NCBI GenBank assembly: GCA_003427395.1
Contig: BFEA01000150.1
Coordinates: forward strand, 827,396-891,395
Reading direction: 5' to 3'
DNA from: Chara braunii
Lineage: Eukaryota; Streptophyta; Charophyceae; Charales; Characeae
Length of the DNA stretch: 64,000 nt
Shown here: positions 9,770 through 21,329 of the stretch, piece by piece
Position numbering within the stretch: the stretch's first letter is position 1
How the letters are laid out: each line of letters opens with the position of its first letter
Position numbers and translations under genes: made by a program
The notes under the pieces: model-generated
Databases searched by the model: none
The model's input: only the letters and a program-made list of their open reading frames with translations
What the model was told of the DNA's origin: nothing

Positions 9770-12700
9770 ACGACGTAGGCTTTAGTCATATCGACCAGTT
9801 ATGCATGAATACGCAAACAGTCGTTGTGATGGCGTACTGTGTGGTACCCATGATCATGTGACTCTTGATGGTTTCGAGGGTCGCTTTCGACACTCAAGTG
9901 TCGACTTACACACGTCTTGAAGGGTTAATCTCTCGACGTTAGACAACCGCTAAGACGGTTGCGTATCCTACCCTCTTCTGCACCCTGCGCAGATGAGCGG
10001 TAGGCGGGCTTCGACCCTTTATAGCGGTTGAACATCCCTAACACTGAAAGTAGGGTTCCATTATCCGAGGCCTAAAAACAGGTCAAGAGGTTTGACTTTG
10101 ACAGTTACTATGGACCTTAACGTTCAACCATGTAAATTTCAAAAAGTAAAGGATAAAAATTGATTTTCCTTTCCTCTCATCTTCAAAATTATTTAATCAT
10201 TATACATGGTATAAATGAGTCATGCAGACATAAGAAACATAAATATAAAGTGGGTATGAGATACGAGGCGATCACTCTCATAATCACGGTGTGACTTCCT
10301 TCAAAAATATATATATATGATCATAGCCAAAATCAAATATGGATTTCGACTCACAAAATATACATGCGATCATATCAAAGATTCAACATCAACAAACCAC
10401 GCACTACACGGAGTCAACTTAGTCACTCTCATCACTCACACTCCTTTGCCTTATCCACACAAGCCTCAACCTTTGTCAATACTCTCCAAAATAAAACACT
10501 CAATCTCTTTTTAAATGACGATTTAGTTAAAGCCCGGATGAAAACCCAAAAAAAAATCTCAACCCACAAGGGTTAAGGTCTTAGGTTGAATAGCGAAAAT
10601 GAGTTAGAGTTGGGTCGGAAACCGACCTGTTATCAAAAGATACCAGAAGATGATCCTCATAGGATTAACTTGAAGTTAGTCAAGCCTCGAATCAATTTGA
10701 ATAAGAGTGACCTGCAATACACCACAGACTAGTGTCCACGCTATGCTTGAGTAATTTATGAAATAATTCTTCCTTCCTACGTCATATTTAATAACTATCT
10801 GAAAATGTCAGAAATTTTGGTAGTATTTTTCTCTATGCGAGGGCAGATCGTCAAATTCTCAAGATTCTTAAAATATCATAACTCCTATAAATTTCATGAA
10901 ATTTTGGCAGCGTTTCCTGAAGGAAAAGTGTCTTTGTAGAATTTATACAAAACCAAATGTAAAGTCTAAAAACGATTTTTTAGCTTCGTAAGTCAAATTT
11001 TGTCTAACTCTCTGATTTAAAAAAAAAATGGGCAGCATCTCCCCTTTAGAAGATAGAACTTGAATTCAACCATGACAAAATTTAACCAACTCTTTAGATT
11101 TGTAGAAATTTTGACAGCGCTTCTCGTATGAAAAGTGTCTTTCCAAATTGTATATAAGGTTAAATACAAATCACAAAGTAACTCCAACTTCACAAAGTCA
11201 AGTTTTGTCTAAATCCTTTAATTCATAAAAATTTAGGCAGCATCTCCTTTAGATAAGTAAGCTTCTCAGATTTATATTAAGTCATATATGAACTCAGACA
11301 AAAGTTAAAATTTATAAAAGACAAAATTTAAGTAAGTCCTTGGATTTGCATAAAGTTTGGCACCACTTCCCTTAACAAAAGTGTTTTTTCAGGATTTTTA
11401 CAAAGCCAATAATAAGAATTAAACTTATATAACAAAATGTTGAATTTTGATCTAAGTATGAAAAATAAACTTAGCTAAAAAAATGTAAAAGTTTAAACTA
11501 ACTCTTATAGCTCGAGCACGTGGCGAGCATCTAAAACAACTACCTATCAAAGTTAAGGCTCAACACAACTAAATTTCACACTCAACCAAATGCAAGTTCA
11601 TACAATAATGAGTAACTACCCTCACAAAAACCCCAAGTTATGTTCACCTAAGTAGTTCATCTTCATTCAGTTAGATAAATTATATTACCATAATTTACAT
11701 ATAGCATAAGAAGTTTAAGCCAAACCGAAGATACATCGCTTAACCTTTTGCCTGTGTATACACAAAATAGAGGGCACAACTACTTCTCCGTGCATTATGT
11801 AGGTAACTACACCAAATGAAAGTCTCATTGTGCATCCCTGCTAAGTGTTTAATCTCAAAGTTGTAATAAATGTTTGAACCTTTACTCTTGTGAAGACTAT
11901 GACTGAGTCAAACCAAAGCCAACTGTTCAGTCCGCCTTTGATTATACTCATATTTTTAATTTGAGTATTTTTTCCTTCTTTTTTGATAAACTATAGTCAA
12001 ACCAAACCGAAGCCACATTGTCTAACTAACTTGTTTTATAAAAATATATATATTTATATAGAGAGAGAAAATAATATTCTCTGACTTTTCTTTATATGTG
12101 CGATGTCGGACTAAGCCAAACCGAAACCACATTGCTTAGTCTTCAGTCCAAACCTCCCCCAGAAAGAAACAAGTAGTTGAATCTGACCGAAGTCACATCA
12201 CCCAACTCTAAAACTTCTTTCAACAAGCGAATTATCATTGAGGACAACAACTAGACCTAATCGAAGCCATATTGTCCGGTTGGGGTAAGGAACAAAAAGA
12301 CACAACATAGTCAGTCAGGCCAAACCGAAACCGCTTTACCTAGCTCCACAGATAACCTTTTACAGAGGTACGACAATCAAACCTGACTGAAATCACATTG
12401 TCTGATTATCAAGAAGACTAGACAATACAACAACCAAGTCTAACCGAAGCCAAATTGTTTGGCTGAAAAGACAATGAACCACCAATACTACAACAACCAC
12501 ACCTAACCGAAGTCACATTGTCAAATTGTAGAGAAAACAGAATAAATAAAGGAGACCCACTTAAACGCAAACAAAACTACCTTCCTCCACTTTTCCCCCA
12601 GTTCATCCCTCTCTAGTCCGAGTTTCAAGCAATAATGCAATGTAAGATTTGCACATTCTTTTTTTTTTCTTATCCAATTAAGTTCCAGAATGAAATAGTA

Positions 12701-13060
12701 AAAACATAGGGTTGCATGCGTATACTTCAATCATACTAAAGAGATATAACAAATAAGTGCTCAAAGGGTTTACACAAGGCAGAAAAATGGTTTACCTGAT
12801 TGTTCCCTCCCTTTATAACTCCTCATGCGTTCCGTCAGAGTTTGCGCAATCAGTGGGTGGACCTCCCACAAGGTCTTGTTGCGGTCTTGTGGGTTGTAAT
12901 CTCACTTGCCGCCTTCCTCTCCAAGCTCAAACTAGACTTAGACTAAGAAAGGCAGAAGGAGATAGGTCAAACTCTCGAGATCCAAGAAAGGGATAACTCA
13001 ACTCACGCGAGAGGACCTTGATACATTCAACGCCTGAGATTTTCTCAATGGCGGCTAATA
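9770..13060 (+). repeat. AT-rich LTR-like repeat L, copy 1
   Basis: The first 200-250 bases (9770-9990) match the reverse complement of 42700-42930, for example CGACACTCAAGTGTCG and GACGTTAGACAACCGC. The block from 10270 to about 12790 corresponds to the reverse complement of 39850-42290 and 46050-48567. It contains about five diverged tandem units carrying an AAATTTTGGCAGCRCTTCC-type core (10897-11410), followed by an array of short hairpins (11700-12520). The last 200 bases hold a junction block (TTGCCGCCTTCCTCTC and the following purine-rich tract) found four times in the window. The AT-rich part with GGCAGC-type tandem repeats resembles the long LTRs of plant Ty3 chromoviruses, but LTR ends were not established. 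Confidence 0.7.
11700..12520 (+). repeat. Hairpin array in repeat L, copy 1
   Basis: Short inverted repeats flank a near-constant loop CAAACCGAAGCCACATTG. The clearest units are TTAAGC/GCTTAA (11715-11720 and 11738-11743), GACTGA/TCAGTC (11901-11932) and GACTAAGC/GCTTAGTC (12109-12116 and 12134-12141). Weaker units follow at about 12190, 12250, 12310, 12380, 12440 and 12500. The loop is the diverged counterpart of the reverse-strand loop seen in copies 2 and 3. Confidence 0.7.
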
Positions 13061-15179
13061 AATACAGCACGATCGTCGAACCGCGGTCCAAAACGTAAGG
13101 CAACTGCACTTTGATGAACCTCCAACTCGTCGTAAGAACCCGCTTGCAAAATTATGACCACGCCTTCAAGTCGCAATGTCGTCCCCTCTGACTAGACTGC
13201 TACTACGCAACCTAGAAAGACTCGGTTCGAATAAAGCACACCCCCTGTGCTATGTTCGTATATGTGTCGCAACAGCCTAACGCCAACCCAATGGTCACAA
13301 CAAAATTGAAGTCCACTCCTTAACGGTGTAAGCCAACAACCATAGTATTTCAATAGCCAATGTCTGAAAACAACAGTAATAGCAGTCAAAAGTGTAACAA
13401 CAACGCACTTATTCACCTTGCAACATCACTCCACTGTGTAGTGATAGCAACACCATAACTTTGCAACAACAATTTGTAACTTTAACCTTAACAGAAGAAG
13501 AACAACGATAGGGGGACAACAGTGATGTGATGACACTCAATAGTAGCTCTACTGGCTCACAAATGTCAATTGCAAGGTAGTGACCAAATGATTTGTTACC
13601 ATCATTTTATCAAACATGTTTTTGGAATGACAAAAAATTAGCAACAATCTTTGGAGTGGTCATGGCTCAAGATAGTAGTGGCAGCCAGTAGGACACAGGC
13701 CATGCATGCTTTATTCCAAAAGCACAGGCCACCACTCAGATGTGAAGGTCGGTCCTCCAAAACACAGGCCAAGTCTCAAGGAAACACAGGCCGAGTTTTG
13801 TTCGAGAACGACGACAAACGCGTAGCGTCGCACACAACAGTAATGTCTATGTAAAGTATAGAAGCAACAATATTATCTTGTTGCTCAACCAACAGTTCGC
13901 ATAGACTGTCGTAATAACAATAACAAACCCGACAACACTCGAAAGGAGGCAGCAGTAGTACTCGTACTTAGAAGAGCAACAATAACATGAAGACAGTCAA
14001 CACCAAAAGTGGGGACCAGCGGTATCGATAAGGTCGTAACTCCTACTGGAAAATAACAACTATGCCTAGGTGGAGACAATTGCCCTCACTATGGTGCCAG
14101 ATGTGTCGGCGGGCAGCGCTGCCACCAACGAGCCCTTTAACAATGAGCATGAGCGGTATTGTGCTCACAACTCCCATGAGGGCACTCACAATTGAGACCC
14201 AAACTCGGTATTGGGCGCACCTTACTCCCTACCACCTGGTCCGAATACAGGGACAGACTGAGGTGGCTGCTTGGATGAACGCGATGGGCAACAAGATTAC
14301 TATGATCGAGACAAAAATGGCAATCGCTGAGACAAAGTAGGCCACTGCGCAGAAGATCTTGATAATGTCGAAGGTTGCTACCACGATAAGCATCTTTGTG
14401 AAGACGATCACCAGGGCTGACTTAGCAGTGTAGCGATCATGTCGACGAGCCCAAGCAGTCCCGCAACCAAAATGACAATCACGAGGCTCAGCGCCTGACC
14501 CGCTCCACTACTTGCTTGAAATCTGCAAAAATGAGACTGAATCCTCCGCCAGAACACATGAAAATATACCGAAGTTACATAATGCAACCGAAGGGGCAGG
14601 GGGCGAGCCTGTCGTTGGAACGTGGCCAGATGTAGTGTCTAGGTGAATACTCCTCTCCTCTTTTTCCCTCGCCCTCTACACCAGTGCCTGCTCGGCGGTT
14701 GACTCGCGCTCCCACTCGCTTACTCCTCAGCCCGCACTTTAGCACATGCAGATTACATCGTAGCTTGACTTTCGGTTTATCCAACATCAGCAACTCTGGA
14801 GGCAAGTGCTTATTCTCTCTTTATTCATGCGAATGCCATCCTCATACTCATGCTCTCATGCGTTGGTCTGTCATGCCCCGCTCGCTGCAACATGGCCGTA
14901 TCTGGCCGTTAGTCCGGCCAGACTCACACAATGGCGAAGTGAAAGGGCATGACGAGCGAGCTACTCATCAGGGCTTTGTGGCAACAACGTCGAGCACGAG
15001 GGCTAGCACGATGGTCAACCACCTGGAGGATGCCACAACCAAGACTACCAAGAAGAAGGCATCTCTAACGAACGGTTGGCCATGAATATCTCAAAGGCGA
15101 GCGGTACATCCACAAAGACCTAGGCAACTGTCACTATGAAGGGCATGAAGGACTCGATCATGATGACGGCGAGGGACTT
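13061..15179 (+). repeat. CAACAA-rich non-coding block of the composite repeat
   Basis: No gene is visible. The 13.1-14.0 kb part is rich in CAACAA/AACAAC triplets, as are the blocks that follow the junction block at 50850-52400 (same strand) and at 45850-44700 (reverse strand). Four copies of a CACAGGCC core occur at 13694-13701, 13723-13730, 13763-13770 and 13785-13792. Confidence 0.5.
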
Positions 15180-15720
15180 TTGTTCACGTATTCACCCGAT
15201 GTGCAAAATAAGAATGAATCTTCCGAAAAAATAGGAAGATACACGCTAAAGCAAGAAAAATTATTTTTTTGCTCAAAACACGAAAATATATTACACTGCG
15301 TTTTCAATTTTTATTTTACTACCCTTCTTCTAGTGTATCTGACGCGATCCTTGAGCCTAGGCCGAACAAAGATGGGCTGCACAGAGGTCGCTTTCTTTAT
15401 CAGGTCAACCAGCGTCCAAACATACCGCTACCGATAGATAAGGAGGTCTTTCTTATCTTAAGAGAACGATGGTCAACTTTTATTTAAGCACAACGTAAGC
15501 AAATTCCACTGTGTCAGGCACGCCACAAAGGTTACTCAGGTTGGAGAGCCGTGTGATGGGCGACCATCTCGCACGGTTCGGAGAGCACTTGTTACGGCTG
15601 AATAGAACGTTTTACTACGGTCTATCAGTTTAACTCTTGACTCAATTTATTATTATGGAGAATTATTGTATCAAGATTTGAATATTCGAGAATACTTGAT
15701 CTAGATACATCACCCTCCCT
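15180..15720 (+). other. rps3: Mitochondrial insertion: group II intron 3' end and rps3-like exon
   Basis: Positions 15546-15579 form a textbook 34-nt group II intron domain V: GAGCCGTGTG at the 5' side with the AGC triad, a GATGG/CCATC stem capped by a GCGA tetraloop, and GCACGGTTC at the 3' side. A domain VI-like stretch follows to about 15650. Next comes IYYYGELLYQDLNIREYL (about 15647-15700), which resembles the start of exon 2 of plant mitochondrial rps3 (YYYGKLLYQD...), a gene that carries a group II intron near codon 25 in many streptophytes. The frame ends about 18 codons in, so this looks like a nuclear copy of mitochondrial DNA broken inside the exon. The upstream limit is uncertain. 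Confidence 0.75.
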
Positions 15721-16550
15721 TTCTCGTTTCCACTAGGGCCTTGGCATCTCCGACACTTCGCCCCTTCTCCCGCTTCGTCTCCATCCTAATCTCTCACCTC
15801 CCTCGTTCTCCATGTGGATCGCAACCCTTAGCCTATGAATGCACTTGGTCGTTCACACGACCAGGTTCATTCGAAATCACCAGGGTAAAGACTTCGGGTC
15901 AGAAGGAGACGGTGACGACGATGGCAAACAACACGATGGACAACGATATCGTAACTAAGAGTGTGATTACAAAGAACAGGCACCATGGTGATAGGTACAA
16001 CGTCCCCTACTCCTCCATACTGCTAAGACCACCACCTTGTTCACACTGGCGCACGTGAACGTGATGGCCAATAAACACCGCATCAAGACGATCACGATGA
16101 ATCTCATTGGCGGAATGGCCTCTTGTTGCGCCCACTACCCCGCTCAACCCGCGGCTGCACCACAGTCCTCAACTTGGTGTCACGTGACACCTCCTCTTTA
16201 CTTGATCTCGCTTGCTACCATGCAGACCTCAACTTCTACACTGTCAAAACCGCTAACTTATCACCAAGACTAACACGGTCATTACAATCGCAACACCCAA
16301 TGACTCCCGTTTAGAGCCTTCAGCTCCAGCTATCCTGAAGGGAAGTTCGAAGGGAGCCAGCCATGAGCTGGCTCGATTAGTCTTTCGTCCTTATACCTCG
16401 TCTTACGAACGATTTGCACATCGGTATCGTTGCAAGCCTCCACCTGACTTTCCTGTTACCGAACTCTGCTCGACATAGTTCCCCATCTTTCAGGTTCTAA
16501 CGGGCATGCTCACACTCACCTCTCACACCATATTGTAGTTGGTGGACGAC
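15721..16550. other. Anonymous part of the composite repeat
   Basis: No recognisable coding or RNA feature. It lies between the mitochondrial insertion and the U6-like fragment, at the position occupied by 52.4-54.0 kb in the related copy. Confidence 0.45.
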
Positions 16551-16560
16551 CACCCTGAAG

Positions 16561-16800
16561 GTAGCATGTTAATCTTTTCTGTATCGTTCCAATTTTAACG
16601 GATGTTCCGAAGGACCAGGGCAGGGCAGCGGTTCTGAGGTGTCATCATAAAACTGATCGGCCATTCGTAATTCATAATTTGTAGTCCCGACCCATTGAGA
16701 CTGCCTAACCCAAACAAGCGCAATGAGTGTTTCGCTAGAATTTCACCGGCTCATGAGAGGCCTGACACTCATGGGTAACCTCCTCACACCGCAAATCCTC
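16561..16800 (-). repeat. U6 snRNA-like fragment with degraded upstream head
   Basis: On the minus strand, 16615 to 16561 reads CCTTCGGAACATCCGTTAAA and continues ATTGGAACGATACAGAAAAG ATTAACATG. This closely follows the core of U6 spliceosomal RNA, including the ACAGAG-box region (here ACAGAA). The 5' stem and the 3' half are missing. Upstream on the same strand (16790-16680) there is a degraded tRNA-like stretch (AGTCTCAATGGGTC, GAATGGCC), the arrangement also seen at 54099-54536. It is a repeat-borne pseudogene and not a working U6 gene. Confidence 0.75.
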
Positions 16801-17049
16801 TGCAAGTCATGTCGACACTCGCGACGCAATTGCGACGCGGTATCATCCTACCATACAACTTCACGATGCAAAGTCCAACAGTAAGCGGGGGGAATTGATA
16901 ATTAAAGGTACGCATCTGCTCCCAGTGAAGTTCGGACTCGAGTCTGTATTTCGAGAGTTCCAGGATGTACCAAGCAAGCTAGGCTAGTTAGTCCTTCGTC
17001 CGGTCTCGGTCCCAGCATCGGAACAAGGTCGATGCCCAAAAAAACCGGA

Positions 17050-17950
17050 ACTTGAAACTAAATAGAATAATAAATATAAAATAAAATAAAATAAAGATAC
17101 CAACACTAGGAGGGACGAGAAGGACCGTGGCACCCCTTAGGTCCCAACGATTGCGCCACGATCGGGATTGTCAAGAAAACCAAGGGGGATAGCCCCATCG
17201 GGCCCTCACCCCTCGGCTTCCCTCAAACTATAGTTTCACTCTACTATTGCTGCTTGCTTGCCTTGATCCCCGTATCTCCGTAGTATCAGTCAAAAGTTGT
17301 AACTTATAGGGCTAGGCCCAAGTCTGAGCCTCCCACACAAGGTTTTCCACATAAGAGATTCTACATGGGGACGGGTCTTCCGAAACGCACAAAAGCTACA
17401 CCTTTGGCCTACAATCAAACCCACAACCGCCAAACATCGGCGTCGGTGGACCTAGGCCCCGTCGTATCTGTCGTGCACTTCACTTTCCCTGTCGAAGTCA
17501 TTCCATCACTATTCCATCCTACGTCGAGGTCTGAAATCCGCAGCACTGACTGTCAAACTCGACGCTGACCACGACAAACCGCCTTCTGTGCGCGTGTGCT
17601 CGCCATAGACAGACATTTCAATCAAAGATAAAACGATCGTTTTTAATCCTAATTAACTCAAAATCAAAAGTCGATCGACAATTATGTCGGTTCTATAATA
17701 TCAACAAGAAAATATCACACGCGCCTGAAAATTGTGTGCCCACGCACTCCCTATTCCTTTCGAACGGTTTCATACTCCTAGTCAAAAGAAACCCGGCCAT
17801 GACTCAAGCGACGCTCCTAACTTTCAACTCAATATCATTTTTTGTCACTTGAAAAAATCGGGGTGGATACCCTTGTAAGGGTATTCGCACTGACAACGGT
17901 TGGGGTGGGTGGCTGGACAGCTGCATGCCGAAGGTCCATACTATATCTCG
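17050..17950 (-). repeat. Composite repeat SINE-B plus R, copy 1
   Basis: In sense orientation (minus strand) it reads R (about 17900-17365), then a tRNA-like head GGGCTTAGCC/GGGCCTAGCCCTATAAG (about 17330), then GGGGCTATCCCCCTTGGTTT (17194-17175) and a tail of TTTTA-type repeats (17100-17055). R contains ACCCTTGTAAGGGTATTCG (17869-17887) and an inverted stretch of TTTTTAATCCTA. Copies 2 (29290-29960) and 3 (54590-55620) keep the same order, which shows the two parts move or duplicate as one unit. Confidence 0.75.
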
Positions 17951-18111
17951 TTCGTCTTCCATTCCGCCTTGGGTCACCCCCATCACCAACGGTTCCCAAT
18001 AAGAATCTTACGGACTCTTAAAAATGGTTCATCAGACTAGGCTTAGCTCTCTAGCGGGCTGCGCTTCGCGCTCGCCGCATAACTAAACCAGGGAGTTAAC
18101 CTACCATCAAA

Positions 18112-20640
18112 ATGGCATCCCCCGAGGATGTCGAGAGAGAGAGAGTCCAATCTATGATAGCAACATGCTTTGAAGATGGGATCTTCCCAAAGGGGTTGAA
18201 TAAAAGGACGTTGGAGATCGAGGATCAGACAACGAAAATCACTTTGAATCCGGAGTTGGATGATGTCGTTGTAAATTGGCTGAAAGAGCGTATGATAGTT
18301 ATCATCTTTCACGAAGATCATAAATGTATGCCTAACAAAATCAAGGAGATGCTGATCAGAATCTACGAGGATGGTTGGTATTCAAATCCGACAGTGAACC
18401 CATCTTTGAAGAGGGGCAGGGTAAAGAATGAGAGCGGTAGTGTTTTCTCATATGTTGGTACTACGAAGGAAATAGCAAAATTTATGGTGACGAAAGGGTC
18501 AGACAAGATTAGGTTTGACGAGACAAATGCATTGTATCCGGTCACTTTCCGGAAATGGGCTACTAAGAAGGAGTTGGAGGATTTGAAAGCACAGGAAGCG
18601 GCCAGGAAATTATGGGTAATGGCGATCAGGGTCTCGCTGAGTGCTATGTTTCACATGCATTGGGATGTCGAGAACTCGATAGCCAAGATAATTAAGATGT
18701 ATCCATCACAAGGGGATAACCACTTCCCCGGACTAATGAATGTGAAAATTGACTTGGTTCAAGAGGCAAGACAATCCTGGAAGGACGTAGTAGAATTCAC
18801 TAAAGATGGGGAGCATTTCAAATTGGATTTTGTTTCCTAGGCTATTGATTGGTGCAAAAAATGTCGGTGGTATTACCACACTGAGGACAACCCAGTATGC
18901 CCCCATCATCCTCTACACTACACTACATAGGGCCTATCATCCTCAACCCAACCCCGAGCCTCCTCCGGAGGAGCCCAACAGCGAAATCCACCGACCAGCC
19001 AAGGGGGTCCGAGTCCTAGCCCCGAGAGAGTCCCCAATTCGAACGCGGGTCCGAGCGGGCCTGGGGTCCTAGCCCCAAGAGAGTCCCCAATTCGAATGCG
19101 GGTCTGAGTGGACCTCCTGGCCCATAGCCTTTCATCACAGCCCCCCCCTTCAGTCAGTCACTACTTCCCCAGCACAGCATTGTGGCCTCTCACCCCCACT
19201 GCTAACAACAACATGCCCAAACACAACAATGATCCTATCATACCCCTCCCCTTTTATTTTACAGTCGTTCGCCTATCCAACCCATCTACACCAACCATCA
19301 TCCCATCAACACTAGCAAGGGAGCATCCCTGCTCCCCATCATCCAACGTATCAGTTTGGTGTACCAACACAACTCCACACGCAACCCTCCTCTCGTCCAA
19401 GCCACGCTTCATTTGCTCACAATGTTGGCGCATCATTACCTCATCCCGCTCCGTCGCAGGGTATTACATTTTGACTCGGGATCCAAGTTGGGCCGAGCAT
19501 AGCTAATGCTAAGTTTGATATCACTAGCCCCGTCTTGGGAACAGGATACTGGGAACAACAAAGATCACACTTTGGCCCTTCTGTGGTACCCTCTTGCAGT
19601 CAACACCATAATCACATCTACAAGCCAGAACCCTTGTTGCCTGGTGTCGCAGCAGCAGTTGCCAGGTCGGTGAGGACACCAACCTCTGCAGAGAAACATG
19701 TATCTGAGAAACCCTCATTTGTAGCAGCAACCCGTGGGTCCAAGCAGGCAGATATTTCGGGAGCTGATAGTAAAGCCAAGTGGGAGAAGTCGGCAGTAAG
19801 TGATGCGAGATCGGGTTCTGTAACACAAGGAATCAGAGATCGGCCAAGGAATGAGGAGGTCAGTCTGTCCCCGAGCCAGAGAAAGGAGAAAAGTCCAGAT
19901 GTCCTTTAAAACAATGAAAAACAAACTTGAAAGGGGAGAAATCCTCTTTGAGATAACGAATATTCTGCCTCGTTTGTAGTCTCAACGATAGACATACTTT
20001 GGCAAATGGATAAAGGACATTCGAACAAACCACCGTTGGGTATGCCTTATGGCATGACACCAGTCCCCTTCGAAACGAGCTCAACAACGAAGCGCATAGT
20101 ACCGGTTATCTGTGCACCAGATTCGAACGGGGCACTGATCTTTTATCATGATTCAGGGAACAACTTTCTTGGTATGTATTTATTTGCAGTTGACCTCCTA
20201 CTTGGCAATGAAATGACGTTGAGATGTGTTAATGATCTGTTGAGAAATTGCTTTCCCTGTAGACTCATCCCAAATTTAACAATTGGAAGGGCAGTCAAAC
20301 AATCTTCAAAAGGTACCTTGCACCGGCTGTATGTCCCCTTCGACGACCTTCACCTCCCTCCAGATGCATACCCAGTACTGGAACAGGAGGGAATCCGATT
20401 GGCGCCAACTTGAAGCAGTTGGTTTGATTCCATTCGCGACCCCTACCTGACACACATACACTTGGAAGATGGTTTATCGGTGGACTTTGTGGCAGAATGT
20501 AACACAAAGTTGAAGAGAAGGAACACGTCCTCCATTTTCTTAAGAGATAGCATCACCTCAGTTTGGCTCCCTGCGAAAGAATCCAAGAAAGAACGACAAA
20601 GGAAAACCCCCAACAAATGAGTCGACCACATCCATGAACA
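18112..20640 (+). pseudogene. LINE-2 ORF1
   Basis: The ATG at 18112 opens 242 clean codons ending at 18840 (TAG). Conserved blocks shared with LINE-1 are WLKERMIVIIF, IRIYEDGW, a FRKWATKKELEDLKAQEA segment and MNVKIDL. Right after the stop, in the same frame, comes WCKKCRWYYHTEDNPVC, a CX2C...H...C cluster similar to LINE-1 ORF1, so the TAG is a disabling point change inside ORF1. A Pro/Ser-rich linker follows with frame changes, and a conserved C-terminal block lies at 20006-20413 (VPVICAPDSNGALIF...), matching VPIVCAMAGSSALF in LINE-1 (about 3770). ORF1 presumably binds the element's RNA; the exact domain family was not established. Confidence 0.8.
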
Positions 20641-20669
20641 TTCCGGTCATACCCCACCTAAAGGAACCG

Positions 20670-20990
20670 TATTTCGGTAGCTTCATGGAATGTTAGGGGG
20701 CTAGGTGACAGAGAAAAATGTGGGTCCCAATAGACGGCACGAAAGGTGGCACTCTATGGTGTTTGTTTACGGGCAGATGTGGGTCCCAACAAACGGCACT
20801 CTATCGTATTTTATAGACGATAGACGACACTCAATGGTGTTTGTCTACAGGCAGATGTGGGTCCTAACAGACGGCACTCTATCGTATTTTATAGACCCAA
20901 CAAATTAAGGGTCCCACCTACTTAATCTCTATTATCGTCTATAAAATACGAAAATGTGGGTCCCAATAGACGACACGAAAGGTTGCACCC
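20670..20990 (+). repeat. Endonuclease start replaced by local repeats in LINE-2
   Basis: SWNVRGLGD (20678-20704) marks the ORF2 endonuclease start. Within 20 bases it enters a set of direct repeats with the core ATGTGGGTCCYAAYARACGG (20718, 20777, 20855, 20951), plus CGTATTTTATAGAC copies and their inverted form GTCTATAAAATACG (20937-20950). About 170-200 codons of endonuclease are absent; LDMVFV near 21035 may be the remnant of the RLD block at the domain's end. Confidence 0.7.
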
Positions 20991-21329
20991 CGCTACTAGA
21001 AACCAGCCTACGGGCAGAAAACAACACAGACTGGACATGGTGTTTGTCCGTGCTTCAGCTTGAGAATCTCTATTATCAGAAAACCCTTTAGTTGACCCCC
21101 TCTCTGGCCATTACCTCGTGGTAGCTCGCTTCCTTCCACGACCCTACATAGATAAGGAAAGAACAAAAATTATGAGGGACACGAGCATTTGTGCATGGGC
21201 TAGTGAACAAAATGACGCATGGAAACAAACAAGACCATTCTTTCAGACAACTGGAGACTAACTCACAACAAGACTGCTAATTACAACAAAAAATATCTCT
21301 ATCTTCTCTGTTATTAAAACCTTCTTTAT

